From positions 15,243,447-15,307,446 of the forward strand of contig BSWB01000005.1 in the NCBI GenBank assembly GCA_033239125.1: DNA of 64,000 nucleotides. Reading direction: 5' to 3'. The notes beneath the pieces were generated by a model. That model saw only the letters and a program-made list of their open reading frames with translations, had not been told where the DNA came from and did not search any database. How positions within the stretch are numbered: the first letter of the stretch is position 1; every line of letters begins with the position of its first letter. Shown piece by piece: positions 11,389-21,391 of this stretch. A program made the translations under genes and the position numbers. This DNA is from Fagopyrum homotropicum (taxonomy: Eukaryota; Streptophyta; Magnoliopsida; Caryophyllales; Polygonaceae).

Positions 11389-11430
11389 AGACGCACTATC
11401 TTCCAGCTAGCGACCTTAAATCAAGCGCTT

Positions 11431-11448
11431 CTTGGGAGGCAACCCAAG
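11431..11448 (+). other. Conserved post-pol hairpin (A copy)
   Basis: CTTGGG-AGGCAA-CCCAAG, a perfect 6-bp stem with a 6-base loop. Homologous sites are at 15400-15417 (D), 41814-41831 (B, reverse) and 31863-31876 (C, reverse), always just after pol and within the context AAGCGCTT. Confidence 0.75.
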
Positions 11449-11774
11449 GTATTGCTTTCTTTTCCCTTTTTCTAGTCTAGCTTAGATAGTTTGCTTTTAC
11501 TTTGCTTTGTTTTGTTTTTGGCGTCCTAGACATATAACAGGTGATATCTAAGGAAGGAGTACATACCAGGAGCACAACTGGAAGGACAGAACTTCGAGAA
11601 TTTGAGAAGACGGAGTTTGACTGAGGCACATCTCGGTTGCTGTCAAAGCACCTCGACCGATATGATTCTTGAGCAACCGAGGTGACTAGGATTTCTGAAG
11701 AACCACCTCGGTCCGTACCACCTCGGACCAGTCGAGACTACCTCGACCGAGGTGACAGCAGTTCCAGAAAAGGG

Positions 11775-11782
11775 TATAAAAG
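11775..11782 (+). promoter_or_regulatory. Candidate internal promoter TATA box upstream of A env-like ORF
   Basis: TATAAAAG in the context AAAAGGGTATAAAAGAGG, 373 bases before the env-like ATG and directly downstream of a word cluster. B has TATATAAA at the matching place (41473-41480, reverse). Confidence 0.5.
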
Positions 11783-12154
11783 AGGGGCTGAATTTCTCTC
11801 TCTTCTTTTACCTTCTCCTCGACCGCGGCAGCTTCCTCGCCTCGATTCGCCATTCTTCGATCGTTTTCGACGATTCTTGCTTCCAAACTGCAAAGAAAGG
11901 ATAGAGGATCCCAGTGCAAGCGTCAATATGCGATAAAAACGAACTGAATCTACCGAATCGGGGTAAACATCGAAAAAACCCTAACCTATCTCCTTTTCAC
12001 TGTTTTGCTTCGAATTGGGCTTTGGTTGCCCTTGCATTTGCTGAGAAACAGATTAAGTACCCCATAGGAACCAGTTGTAGTGATTTTGGGGAAAAGAACT
12101 GGATTTTTGAGTTGTGTCAGGCCGACCGAGGTGATCTGACAAAGTGTTTGAATA

Positions 12155-12409
12155 ATGAGTTCAGATACACAGCTTGTCCTGAGGGATAGATCCTCCCCCT
12201 TCCCTTCTTCTTCTTCTTCTTCCTCTAGACCTTATAGACCGGTGATCCACGAGAGACACCAGGTCGACTATGACCGTATTGCCGCCCGTCCAGTGATTGC
12301 ACCACGCTTCTTGGACCTTTCAGCTTTTGATTGTCTCCATGTAGATGGAGATTTGAGGCGGATGATTTCGATGGTAGGGCTAGATCAGTTTACTGAGATC
12401 CGTGCACCT
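12155..12409 (+). pseudogene. A env-like (ATHILA ORF-1 type) protein, N-terminal part
   Basis: The first 85 codons of the extra Athila ORF found after pol: MSSDTQLVLRDRS, a serine run, then VIHERHQVDYDRIAARPVIAPRFLDL. The last part resembles the RIHKRAVIGPRYLMLEDL stretch of the B homologue. It is cut by D at 12409 and resumes in frame at 18830 once one copy of the 5-bp duplication is discounted. This ORF family is described for Athila elements and has been called env-like, but no signal peptide or membrane segment is visible here. Confidence 0.75.
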
Positions 12410-14138
12410 TGATAGCATGAATTATAGTCTATATTTTGGGATTTGTTTGAACGTTTTATCTTCAATAATCTGCATGTTTGTATGTACATTATGTGATTTT
12501 ACTGCCATTTCATCTACCTTTGCGAGAATCGAGGTCTACACCTAGTTTCGTTGTAATTGCAGGTAATATGGTACGTTTTGCATCAAAAAGGAGCAAAAGA
12601 AGTCAAGAGTCATTTGGAGCTACATCCAGGAAGCATAGCCATGGATTAAGGATTTACTTTGGGCCAGTTTTGAGAGATTTCACATTCAGTTGTGACTCAC
12701 CTCGGTTGACCAGAGATTCATCTCGACCGAGGTGATCCAGAGACGCCGACTCGACCGAGGCGAAAACCTAGGACGCGGCAAGAATATTTTATTCTTGGCT
12801 GAGATCTTTTAAAATTGGAAAGTGATCTTATATTTTTGGGCTTGGCTCCTGGAAGGAAGGAGATATGCAGAATCATATATTTTACCTTTATTTATGGGAA
12901 AAGATCTTTCTAAGATTTATTATCTTTGGAGGGTTATTTTCCTATATAAAGGGTTGGATTTCCACAAATCCAACAGCCCGCTTACACCGAAAAATACGCA
13001 GCAGCAGCCTACTCCAAGTTGGGAGATTTGAAGAACCTTTTTGAAGGTTGAAGGAAGATTGAAGTTCATAGCTTTTATAGCTTTATTGAAGGGTTTTGTA
13101 AGATTGTCTTCAATTCCCTCAATTGTTGTCTTGTCTTGTTGGATTATTATCCAAAGAACGCTTTGTTGTGATATTTGATTCAGTTATTGAAGTCTTTTCA
13201 TTAAAATTCTTCTTTGTTCAAATATTCACCTTCTTCCCATATATTTTAATACTTTCATAATGATGATGAGTGGCTAATTTCCTTGTGCGATTCTAGGGTG
13301 ATTAGCTGAAGGTTGTGGGAAAAACAATGATAGAATAATCTTAGATTCCAGTAGGATCCTGAAAGTTCGAGTCTTTAACCTTAACCCTAAGCATCTCGTT
13401 CGGTTGATGAATACCTCGGCCGGGGTGGAATTCTTCTGTCCGAGGTGACTTATTCGATCCAAAACTGAGAGTTAAGTGTTAGAGTTTGCTAAATCCTATT
13501 CTTATTATACCTTCCTGGTTCAAAGCAAGCTTAGGATGAGACTTACCCGGTGATTCCTTAGTTTGTGTATTAACGATCATAAGTGTAGGTAATAAAGGTT
13601 TGTCCTTTATTGGGGTTTGAGTGTGCTTCCATCCCATCTTTGTGAGTTAGCCTGAGACTTACCCGGTAAAGGTTGATTCTATTCCCTTAGATGGTGTGTT
13701 AGTTTGAGGTTATAGTTCGTTATCTTAATTCCTTGAGACTTACCCGGTAATAGGAGTTATGGTTTTGGATTAGTGAGTAGTGAGACTTACCCGGTGATCT
13801 ACTTCACTTTAGAAACACCTTCCCCACGCAAAAATCTCAGCTTTGTCCGCTTATCTATAGATCTTGAGTTGGAACCACAACTAGATGCTTTAATCCCTAG
13901 AATTGCATGTTTGCTTTATTGACTTCTTATTCATCTTTGATTGTGTTAATTGCTCTTGTGGTTAGTATTGACATAAGCACACCGTATTGACTTTGTTTCA
14001 CCGAGTCCCTGTGATCGACCCCTGGAATTTTCTTGCTTTTACTACGATTGACCCGTACACTGCGGGTTCGCATCCTTGTTTTAAGCTTAAGTCTAGGGTT
14101 ATAAATTTAAAGCTTGCACACACCGTTTGGAGCGAACA
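12410..14138 (+). repeat. D 5' LTR (1729 bp)
   Basis: Begins TGATAGCATGAATTATAG and ends TTTGGAGCGAACA. It contains an upstream word cluster (12697-12770), TATATAAA at 12943-12950, a second word cluster (13392-13446) and the four-copy motif array (13538-13796). Confidence 0.95.
13538..13796 (+). repeat. Four spaced GAGACTTACCCGGTR motifs in D 5' LTR
   Basis: Copies start at 13538, 13654, 13735 and 13782 (spacings 116, 81, 47). The D 3' LTR repeats them at 18224, 18340, 18421 and 18468. They lie well downstream of the TATA box and would be transcribed. Confidence 0.9.
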
Positions 14139-14144
14139 AGTTTT

Positions 14145-14162
14145 TGGCGCCGTTGCCGGGGA
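14145..14162 (+). other. D primer-binding site (tRNA-Asp)
   Basis: TGGCGCCGTTGCCGGGGA, complementary to the 3' end of plant tRNA-Asp, starts six bases after the 5' LTR. B and C carry the same site in reverse. Confidence 0.92.
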
Positions 14163-14262
14163 CTTGGTCTAGACCGAGCCGGTTACGGTTTGCTTTTGGG
14201 GCACTTGCCCCTATTGCTACTAACTACTCTTTCTATGAGTTTTGTAGTTTTCAGGATTTCCG

Positions 14263-15351
14263 ATGACTACATTTGATCCAGCCTGGATAGCAAGGCAAAG
14301 TGCTAGGGCGGACCATTATGAATACTTGGAAGAGAAGTACTCCTTCTATTGGTTCAACAATGAATGGGAAAGAGAAGAGGCCATTCAGCATGAACTTGCG
14401 ATATGGGATGAGAAGAATGTCCCTAAAAACATTTATGAGCAACCTTTTGAAGACTCTCTCGAATCAAGATTGGAGAAGTTGATGAAGAAGGTGGAGGAGC
14501 TCAAGGAAAGCACCCTATCCTATGCTAAGCCGAAAGAGGAGCATAAGGAAGTGTTGCACGTTCCAAGCATTCCTTTTGTCGAACCGGAAGTTTCTCCTGA
14601 AGCTTTTGTGGAAGAGGGGGATGTGGAAGATCTCGATCCGACTGTTGAGACCTCGGCCGAGGTGGAAGAGATCTCGACCGAGATGGAAGAAGAATCTGCA
14701 AAACCAGAAGTGGAAGATGCAGAGAACCTTGGCCAAATTACTAAGATTGTGGTCAAGGTGGAAGAAAGACCAGCAGAACTGAGAGAGATTTCGTGGGTGG
14801 ATTATCAACCCAACACGAAACTTGTCTCAAGCTTTGGAGAACTTTGCAAGGTACATTCTCCTACTTCATTTGAATTCCCTATTAATATTTCTAGATTTTT
14901 CAGGAAGGCACCGGAGAGTTGGAGGTCTTTTCCGAAAGAACCTCCTAAGATCAAGATGAAACCTCTCTTGAAATTGTTGGAGGAAGATGCTCCTTGGATT
15001 ATAAGGAGTGAAGTTAACAAGCGCTTCACCGCTAAGGCAACTAAGTGTTATTTGTTCAAGTATGGGGTCCCTCGCATGCTCAGGACCCTGTACCATCCCC
15101 AAGCTATAGATGGGGAAGCTGCTATGATTCTCGAGAAACTATTTTCTCGATCCAGGAAAGGATGGGACGCAAGGCTAGATTATGTCCCATTGAAGTGCAG
15201 GAAAGCTAGAAGGATTCCGGTGAGAATCAAACCGTACAAGCTTGTACGTGGGAGATCTTACCATTTGCCGGTGAAATTAGGAACCGGAACCTTTTTGGAA
15301 GAATTTTTTGATGGATGTGATGAGCACTCCATGGTGTTCAAGGTACATTGA
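14263..15351 (+). CDS. D chimeric ORF, 362 codons, with integrase-derived C-terminus
   Basis: An intact ORF about 100 bases after the primer-binding site. Residues 1-60 are aromatic and charged (MTTFDPAWIARQ, HYEYLEEKYSFYWF) and match nothing I recognise. Residues ~65-90 look coiled-coil (LEKLMKKVEELKES). Residues ~110-185 are very acidic and encode two copies of the family palindromic word. From ~250 the protein aligns with Athila integrase: KYGVPRMLRTLYHPQ parallels the KYGV..ATPYHPQ of B, then ILEKLFSRSRKGWDARLDY and KLVRGRSYHLPVKL. Catalytic residues are missing, so it is not an enzyme. It may bind DNA or RNA, or be a relic kept open by youth. Confidence 0.7.
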   Translation: MTTFDPAWIARQSARADHYEYLEEKYSFYWFNNEWEREEAIQHELAIWDEKNVPKNIYEQPFEDSLESRLEKLMKKVEELKESTLSYAKPKEEHKEVLHVPSIPFVEPEVSPEAFVEEGDVEDLDPTVETSAEVEEISTEMEEESAKPEVEDAENLGQITKIVVKVEERPAELREISWVDYQPNTKLVSSFGELCKVHSPTSFEFPINISRFFRKAPESWRSFPKEPPKIKMKPLLKLLEEDAPWIIRSEVNKRFTAKATKCYLFKYGVPRMLRTLYHPQAIDGEAAMILEKLFSRSRKGWDARLDYVPLKCRKARRIPVRIKPYKLVRGRSYHLPVKLGTGTFLEEFFDGCDEHSMVFKVH

Positions 15352-17095
15352 GTAATTCTATGGAGAAGGGTCCAGCTAGCGACCTTAAACCAAGCGCTTC
15401 TTGGGAGGCAACCCAAGGTATTGCTTTCTTCTCCCTTATCTAGTTTAGTTTAGATAGTTGCTTTGTTTTTGTTTCCTCTAGACAACAACCAGGTATTCCA
15501 AAAGGAAGGATCACAGTTCAGGGGGCTACACTGGAAGAACGAAATTTTGGGAAGTTGAGGAAACGAGCTTTACTGAGATACATCTCGGGTACTGTCAGAA
15601 CACCTCGACCGAGATGTACTTCGCCAACCGAGATGGTCATTTCTGGGAGCTGTTTCTTACTCCTTCATGCAGTTTAGCTATGTTCGGTGAGTATCCTGTC
15701 CTTAGACTTATTTTGACCCACTGGGACAGTGTGTCCCAAGTATGGGGTATGCGGATATGTTATTTGACTATGGATGATTGTATGCTACTTTGATGGATAT
15801 TTATGATCTTATTATGCTTCACTTTCGCTTCTATATGTTTATATGATATTACATGCATACCTACAGGTTATTTGATTGAGAAAAACTTCGAAACTGAAAT
15901 AAAACTGGTTTTATTTTAAAAAAAATTTTGACCTCGACCGGGGAGGTTCTTGGCCAAACGAGGTGCTTCACCTCGGTTGAACCAAGAACACCTCGACCGA
16001 GGTGGGTTAACTGAGAGTTTTCGAAAACGAATTTTTGTTGCTTATCTGGATATGATCTCAGTGAAGATCTTGTTTACTGACTGGTTTTAAATTCTTTATG
16101 TGTTTGAAAGGTTTTATGATATGTTTAAGTTGCTAAATGCTTTGTTTAAAATTATTGGCATGTTTAATACTTTGTTTTTATCCAAATTATGTTGAATTTG
16201 AAGGTTGACACCGCAGGTTGAGTTCTCTCACTTTCTTCTTGGAAAGACCAAGGCAATTCATTCTCTTCTTCTTCTTCTCCTTGATCATGCTTAGCCCCTC
16301 ATATACATTTTGCCTCCCTTTACCTATCCGGGAATTTGGAAGCAAGCAAAGTGGTGAAAGCAAGTTAAAATTGAGATGTGGGCTGGAAGTGAAAATGCTA
16401 GAAAGTAATAATAGGTTTGGGGAAGTCAATCATGAAGATGAGTAACTCGGCACCATTCACATAGCCGGGTGTTTGTGTCTTTCCAAAGTCGGATTGAGCG
16501 ATATTCCTATCGGGTCATGGTATGTGCATCAAGGGTTTGATGCATCTTGAGAAATTGATGATTGCGGATTTCCTAGGCTTCGGTTATTGTGCACCTCTGT
16601 CCATGCATCCCAAAAAGTAAAGTAAAAGGAAAGTGCGAAATAAGCAAAGCTTATTGGTGGAAGGTGTTGCAAGTCAAAGTGAAAGTGAAGTTCATCCTTT
16701 TCCCGGATTCCAGCACCACATTACCTTACATACATCCCTACCCTACACGTTTCTTGACCTTTTCTTTTGGGAAGCCCTTGAGACCTTGAGCTTGTTGATT
16801 GACTAAGCGGTTTAAACTGGATTATACATGATTAATTTTGATAATTGTGATTTATTATACATTTTATGATTTTGTGCAAAGATGAACAACTCTCTTATAT
16901 TTATAAAATGTTTTGAGCATATTGAGTTTTTAAATTCCGGGAAGTACTCTCTTAGAGTGATCTATGGTAGTTGCACACCATAAAATGTTTTTGAAAAGCT
17001 TTTTCATTGATTTTCTTGACTTATAATCCATTCTATCTTGTCTTCTATATGCGGAACTTGCTTGGGGACAAGCAAGGGCTAAGTATGGGGTATTT
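15352..17095 (+). other. D 3' non-coding region with conserved cis modules
   Basis: No ORF is supported. It holds the post-pol hairpin (15400-15417), word clusters (15560-15640 and 15931-16008), the GGGACA/TGTCCC hairpin followed by AAGTATGGGGT (15723-15749), purine-rich sequence, the 8-bp-stem hairpin at 17057-17076 and the polypurine tract AAGTATGGGGTATT touching the 3' LTR. It parallels A 19952-21391 closely. Confidence 0.75.
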
Positions 17096-18824
17096 TGATA
17101 GCATGAATTATAGTCTATATTTTGGGGTTTGTTTGAACGTTTTATCTTCAATAATCTGCATGTTTGTATGTACATTATGTGATTTTACTGCCATTTCATC
17201 TACCTTTGCGAGAATCGAGGTCTACACCTAGTTTCGTTGTAATTGCAGGTAATATGGTACGTTTTGCATCAAAAAGGAGCAAAAGAAGTCAAGAGTCATT
17301 TGGAGCTACATCCAGGAAGCATAGCCATGGATTAAGGATTTACTTTGGGCCAGTTTTGAGAGATTTCACATTTAGTTGTGACTCACCTCGGTTGACCAGA
17401 GATTCATCTCGACCGAGGTGATCCAGAGACGCCGACTCGACCGAGGCGAAAACCTAGGACGCGGCAAGAATATTTTATTCTTGGCTGAGATCTTTTAAAA
17501 TTGGAAAGTGATCTTATATTTTTGGGCTTGGCTCCTGGAAGGAAGGAGATATGCAGAATCATATATTTTACCTTTATTTATGGGAAAAGATCTTTCTAAG
17601 ATTTATTATCTTTGGAGGGTTATTTTCCTATATAAAGGGTTGGATTTCCACAAATCCAACAGCCCGCTTACACCGAAAAATACGCAGCAGCAGCCTACTC
17701 CAAGTTGGGAGATTTGAAGAACCTTTTTGAAGGTTGAAGGAAGATTGAAGTTCATAGCTTTTATAGCTTTATTGAAGGGTTTTGTAAGATTGTCTTCAAT
17801 TCCCTCAATTGTTGTCTTGTCTTGTTGGATTATTATCCAAAGAACGCTTTGTTGTGATATTTGATTCAGTTATTGAAGTCTTTTCATTAAAATTCTTCTT
17901 TGTTCAAATATTCACCTTCTTCCCATATATTTTAATACTTTCATAATGATGATGAGTGGCTAATTTCCTTGTGCGATTCTAGGGTGATTAGCTGAAGGTT
18001 GTGGGAAAAACAATGATAGAATAATCTTAGATTCCAGTAGGATCCTGAAAGTTCGAGTCTTTAACCTTAACCCTAAGCATCTCGTTCGGTTGATGAATAC
18101 CTCGGCCGGGGTGGAATTCTTCTGTCCGAGGTGACTTATTCGATCCAAAACTGAGAGTTAAGTGTTAGAGTTTGCTAAATCCTATTCTTATTATACCTTC
18201 CTGGTTCAAAGCAAGCTTAGGATGAGACTTACCCGGTGATTCCTTAGTTTGTGTATTAACGATCATAAGTGTAGGTAATAAAGGTTTGTCCTTTATTGGG
18301 GTTTGAGTGTGCTTCCATCCCATCTTTGTGAGTTAGCCTGAGACTTACCCGGTAAAGGTTGATTCTATTCCCTTAGATGGTGTGTTAGTTTGAGGTTATA
18401 GTTCGTTATCTTAATTCCTTGAGACTTACCCGGTAATAGGAGTTATGGTTTTGGATTAGTGAGTAGTGAGACTTACCCGGTGATCTACTTCACTTTAGAA
18501 ACACCTTCCCCACGCAAAAATCTCAGCTTTGTCCGCTTATCTATAGATCTTGAGTTGGAACCACAACTAGATGCTTTAATCCCTAGAATTGCATGTTTGC
18601 TTTATTGACTTCTTATTCATCTTTGATTGTGTTAATTGCTCTTGTGGTTAGTATTGACATAAGCACACCGTATTGACTTTGTTTCACCGAGTCCCTGTGA
18701 TCGACCCCTGGAATTTTCTTGCTTTTACTACGATTGACCCGTACACTGCGGGTTCGCATCCTTGTTTTAAGCTTAAGTCTAGGGTTATAAATTTAAAGCT
18801 TGCACACACCGTTTGGAGCGAACA
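17096..18824 (+). repeat. D 3' LTR (1729 bp)
   Basis: Near-identical to the 5' LTR (visible differences near the start, A/G, and near 17372, C/T). TATATAAA is at 17629-17636. Confidence 0.95.
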
Positions 18825-18829
18825 CACCT

Positions 18830-19951
18830 GCCTATTTAGAGCCTACTTTGGAGTTCATTAGCTCCTTAACCTACCTCCCCACAGAGCGTTCTGTGAAGTA
18901 CCGGTTGATGAACCGGAACTTCTTAGTTCCATTAGAGTACTGGCGGGACATCTTTGGTTTCCCGGCTCCGACTGTTGTTGATTTTCCCTCCCGTACTGTA
19001 GCTAGGGAGTTCTGGAGTCAGATTGCTCATGTAGTTGAGCACGCAGACAGGTGGCGCCCTGGAGACTCCAGGGAGCGTATTATTTTTCACTTAGCATTTA
19101 GGTTAGCTCACCGGATTTTTAGTGAGACGCTTTTGGCGCGTACTGAGACGCCCCAGAAGGTCCGACAGGGGGAGCTTTTCAGCCTTTACTGCATGGTGAT
19201 TGGAGGGATCCCAGACTTTGGCTTGATGTTGGCAGAGGACCTGCACAAGATCAAGGCCAAGGCGAAGGGGGATATCTGTTGCGGGGGCATCGTGACCTGC
19301 ATTGCTAGCTATCAGGATATGGATCTCAGCGCATGCACCATGGTAGCGGCTGCCAAGCCGCTAGGGCTTCAGGAGATGATCACTCGGAGGATACTGGTTC
19401 CCTGAGGACTTACTACGCCATATGTGGCGATGCCATGGGAGCCGACTACACCACAGGGGATCAGATGGTCACCCCAGTTCTCAGTTTTTGATCCTCACTA
19501 CTGGCAGACTGCTTGGATCCCATTGATGGAGGATGCTATAGAGGCAGCAGCTGTACCAACTGAGGAGGATGAGGTAGAGGAGGAGACTGCTGATGACAAG
19601 GATGTCGGAGTTCCTATGGATACAGGGACTGATACTGCTGGGACGAGTGCGCCGGTCATTGATTTAGATGATGACGATACTGAGACCGCGCCGGCTGCAT
19701 CACCAGTCCGACCTGCTAGGCGTAGGGTACGCCGACAAAAGGATCCAGAGGCTCACCGTCGGATCGATGATCTGACGGATCAGATGATCGATTCTTATGC
19801 TGCCCTATCACTGGATATCCGTGAGATGCAGGAGAGACAGCATTACCAACACATGATGGCTCAGATTCAGTTTCAGCACATCATGGGCTACCCGTTCGAC
19901 CCATCTCAGTATCCGTATGTGCCACCACCACCACCGGATCGTGACTATTGA
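18830..19951 (+). pseudogene. A env-like (ATHILA ORF-1 type) protein, main part
   Basis: Continues the ORF split by D. Conserved blocks shared with B are visible: MNRNFLVPLEYW, EFWSQIAHV, DRWRPGDSRERIIFHLAFRLAHRI, RTETPQK, ELFSLYCMV, CCGGIVTCIA. A TGA at 19403-19405 interrupts the frame before GLTTPYVAMPWEP, probably an Arg codon mutated to stop. Reading then stays in frame to 19951 through an acidic linker, a basic patch (RPARRRVRRQKD), a heptad-like helix (IDDLTDQMIDSYAALSLDI) and a proline tail. The basic patch plus coiled coil suit a nucleic-acid-associated or structural protein better than a surface glycoprotein; that is inference. Confidence 0.75.
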
Positions 19952-21391
19952 GAGTTGCAGGATTTTCTTTCTTATTTATTATGCAGCTCAGCTTTATGTC
20001 CGGTGAGTATTTTATTTCTTTAGACTTATTTTGACCCACTAGGACAATGTGTCCCAAGTATGGGGTGTTTATGTATTTTATTGACTTATGTGATGTATGA
20101 CTCTATATTATCGGATATTTATGCTTATTATGCTTCTATGGATTTTATCTGAGATCACATGCATACATACAGGTTATTTGATTGAGAAAAACGTCAAAAA
20201 CTGGTTTAAAAATTTTTTTTTGACCTCGACCGGGATAGTTCTGGCTGAACGAGGTGCTTCACCTCGGTTGACCTAGAACACCTCGACCGAGGTGGTTTAA
20301 CTGAGAGTTTTCGAAACGTTTTGTGCTTTTTATCTGGATATGATCTCAATGAAGATCTTGTTTGCTGACTGGTTTTGAAATCTTTATATGTTTGAAAGGT
20401 TTTATGATATGTTTAAGTTGCTAAATGCTTTGTTTGAAATTTTTGGCATGTTTAATACTTTGTTTTTATCTAAATTATGTTGAATTTGAAGGTTGACACC
20501 GCATTATGAGTTCTCTCACTTTCTTCCTGGAAAGACCAAGGCAATTCATTCTTCTCTCTTCTTCTTCTTGATCATGCTTAGCCCCTCATATACATTTTTG
20601 CCTCCCTTTACCTATCTGGGAATTTGGAAGCAAGCAAAGTGGTGAAAGCAAGTGAAGTAAAAGTTGAGAAGTTGGCTGGAAGTGAAAGTGTTAGAAAGCA
20701 ATAAATAGGTTTGGGGAGTCAATCATGATAATGAGTAACTCGGCAACATTCACATAGCCGGGTGTTTGTGTCTTGCCAAAGTCGGATTGAGCGATATTCC
20801 TAACGGGTCATGGTATGTGCATCAAGGGTTTGATGCATCTCAAGAAATTGATGATTGCTGATTTCCTAGGTTTCGGTTATTGTGCACCTCTGTCCACGCA
20901 TCCCAAAAAGTAAAGTAAAAAAAGAAAAAGTGTGAAATAAGCAAAGCTTATTGGTGGAAGATGTTGAAAGTCAAAGTGAAAGTGAAGTGATATCCTTTTC
21001 CCGGATTCTAGCACCACATTACCTATATACATCCCTACCCTACACGTTTCTTGACCTTTCTTTTGGGAAGCCCTTGAGACCTCGAGCTTGTTGATTGACT
21101 TAGTGGTTTAAACTGGATTATACATGATTAATTTCGATGATTATGATTTATTATGCATTCTACGATTTTATGCAAAGATGAACAACTTTCTTATATTTAT
21201 AGAATGTTTTGATCATATCTTGATTTTAAATTCCATGAGGTATTCTCTTAGAGTGATCTATGATTGTAGCACACCATAGAGATGTTTTGAAAGACTTTTT
21301 CATTGATCTTCTTGACTTATAATCCATTCTATCTTGTATTTTATATGCGGAACTTGCTTGGGGACAAGCAAGGGCTAAGTATGGGGTATTT
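19952..21391 (+). other. A 3' non-coding region
   Basis: Homologous to 15660-17095 of D. It holds the GGACAATGTGTCC-AAGTATGGGGT module (20041-20066), a word cluster (20222-20295), the hairpin CTTGCTTG-GGGA-CAAGCAAG (21353-21372) and the polypurine tract (about 21378-21390). No gene is seen. Confidence 0.75.

Larger units (their letters stand above)
11389..12154 (+). other. A junction between pol and env-like ORF: hairpin, word cluster, internal TATA box
   Basis: No protein-coding signal is seen. In order: the conserved hairpin at 11431-11448, CT-rich sequence, a dense cluster of CTCGACCGAG words (about 11620-11757), a TATA box at 11775-11782 and a CT-rich leader to the env-like ATG at 12155. 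This arrangement looks like an internal promoter and is mirrored in B. Confidence 0.6.
12410..18824 (+). mobile_element. D: very young non-autonomous Athila derivative
   Basis: LTRs of 1729 bp each (12410-14138 and 17096-18824) flank 2957 bases of internal sequence. The target duplication is CACCT (12405-12409 and 18825-18829). By eye the LTRs differ at only two positions. A tRNA-Asp primer-binding site is present, as are the post-pol hairpin, the internal and terminal AAGTATGGGGT modules and the pre-LTR hairpin of its family. Gag, protease, RT, RNase H and the env-like ORF are gone, replaced by one intact 362-codon ORF. It probably moved using enzymes of a relative. Confidence 0.95.

Noticed and set aside
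12478..12735. 85-codon ORF in the D LTR, repeated at 17164-17421
   Set aside because: It is repeated only because LTRs are identical. A comparable frame in A is not preserved (74 codons, different end), so it is likely chance.
13538..13796. CRISPR-like array from the spaced GAGACTTACCCGGTR repeats
   Set aside because: Repeats are only ~16 bases, gaps are unequal (116, 81, 47) and the sequence is a plant LTR. It is not CRISPR.
14145..14162. tRNA gene fragment
   Set aside because: Only the 18 bases complementary to the tRNA-Asp 3' end are present, directly after an LTR. It is a primer-binding site; no cloverleaf is visible.
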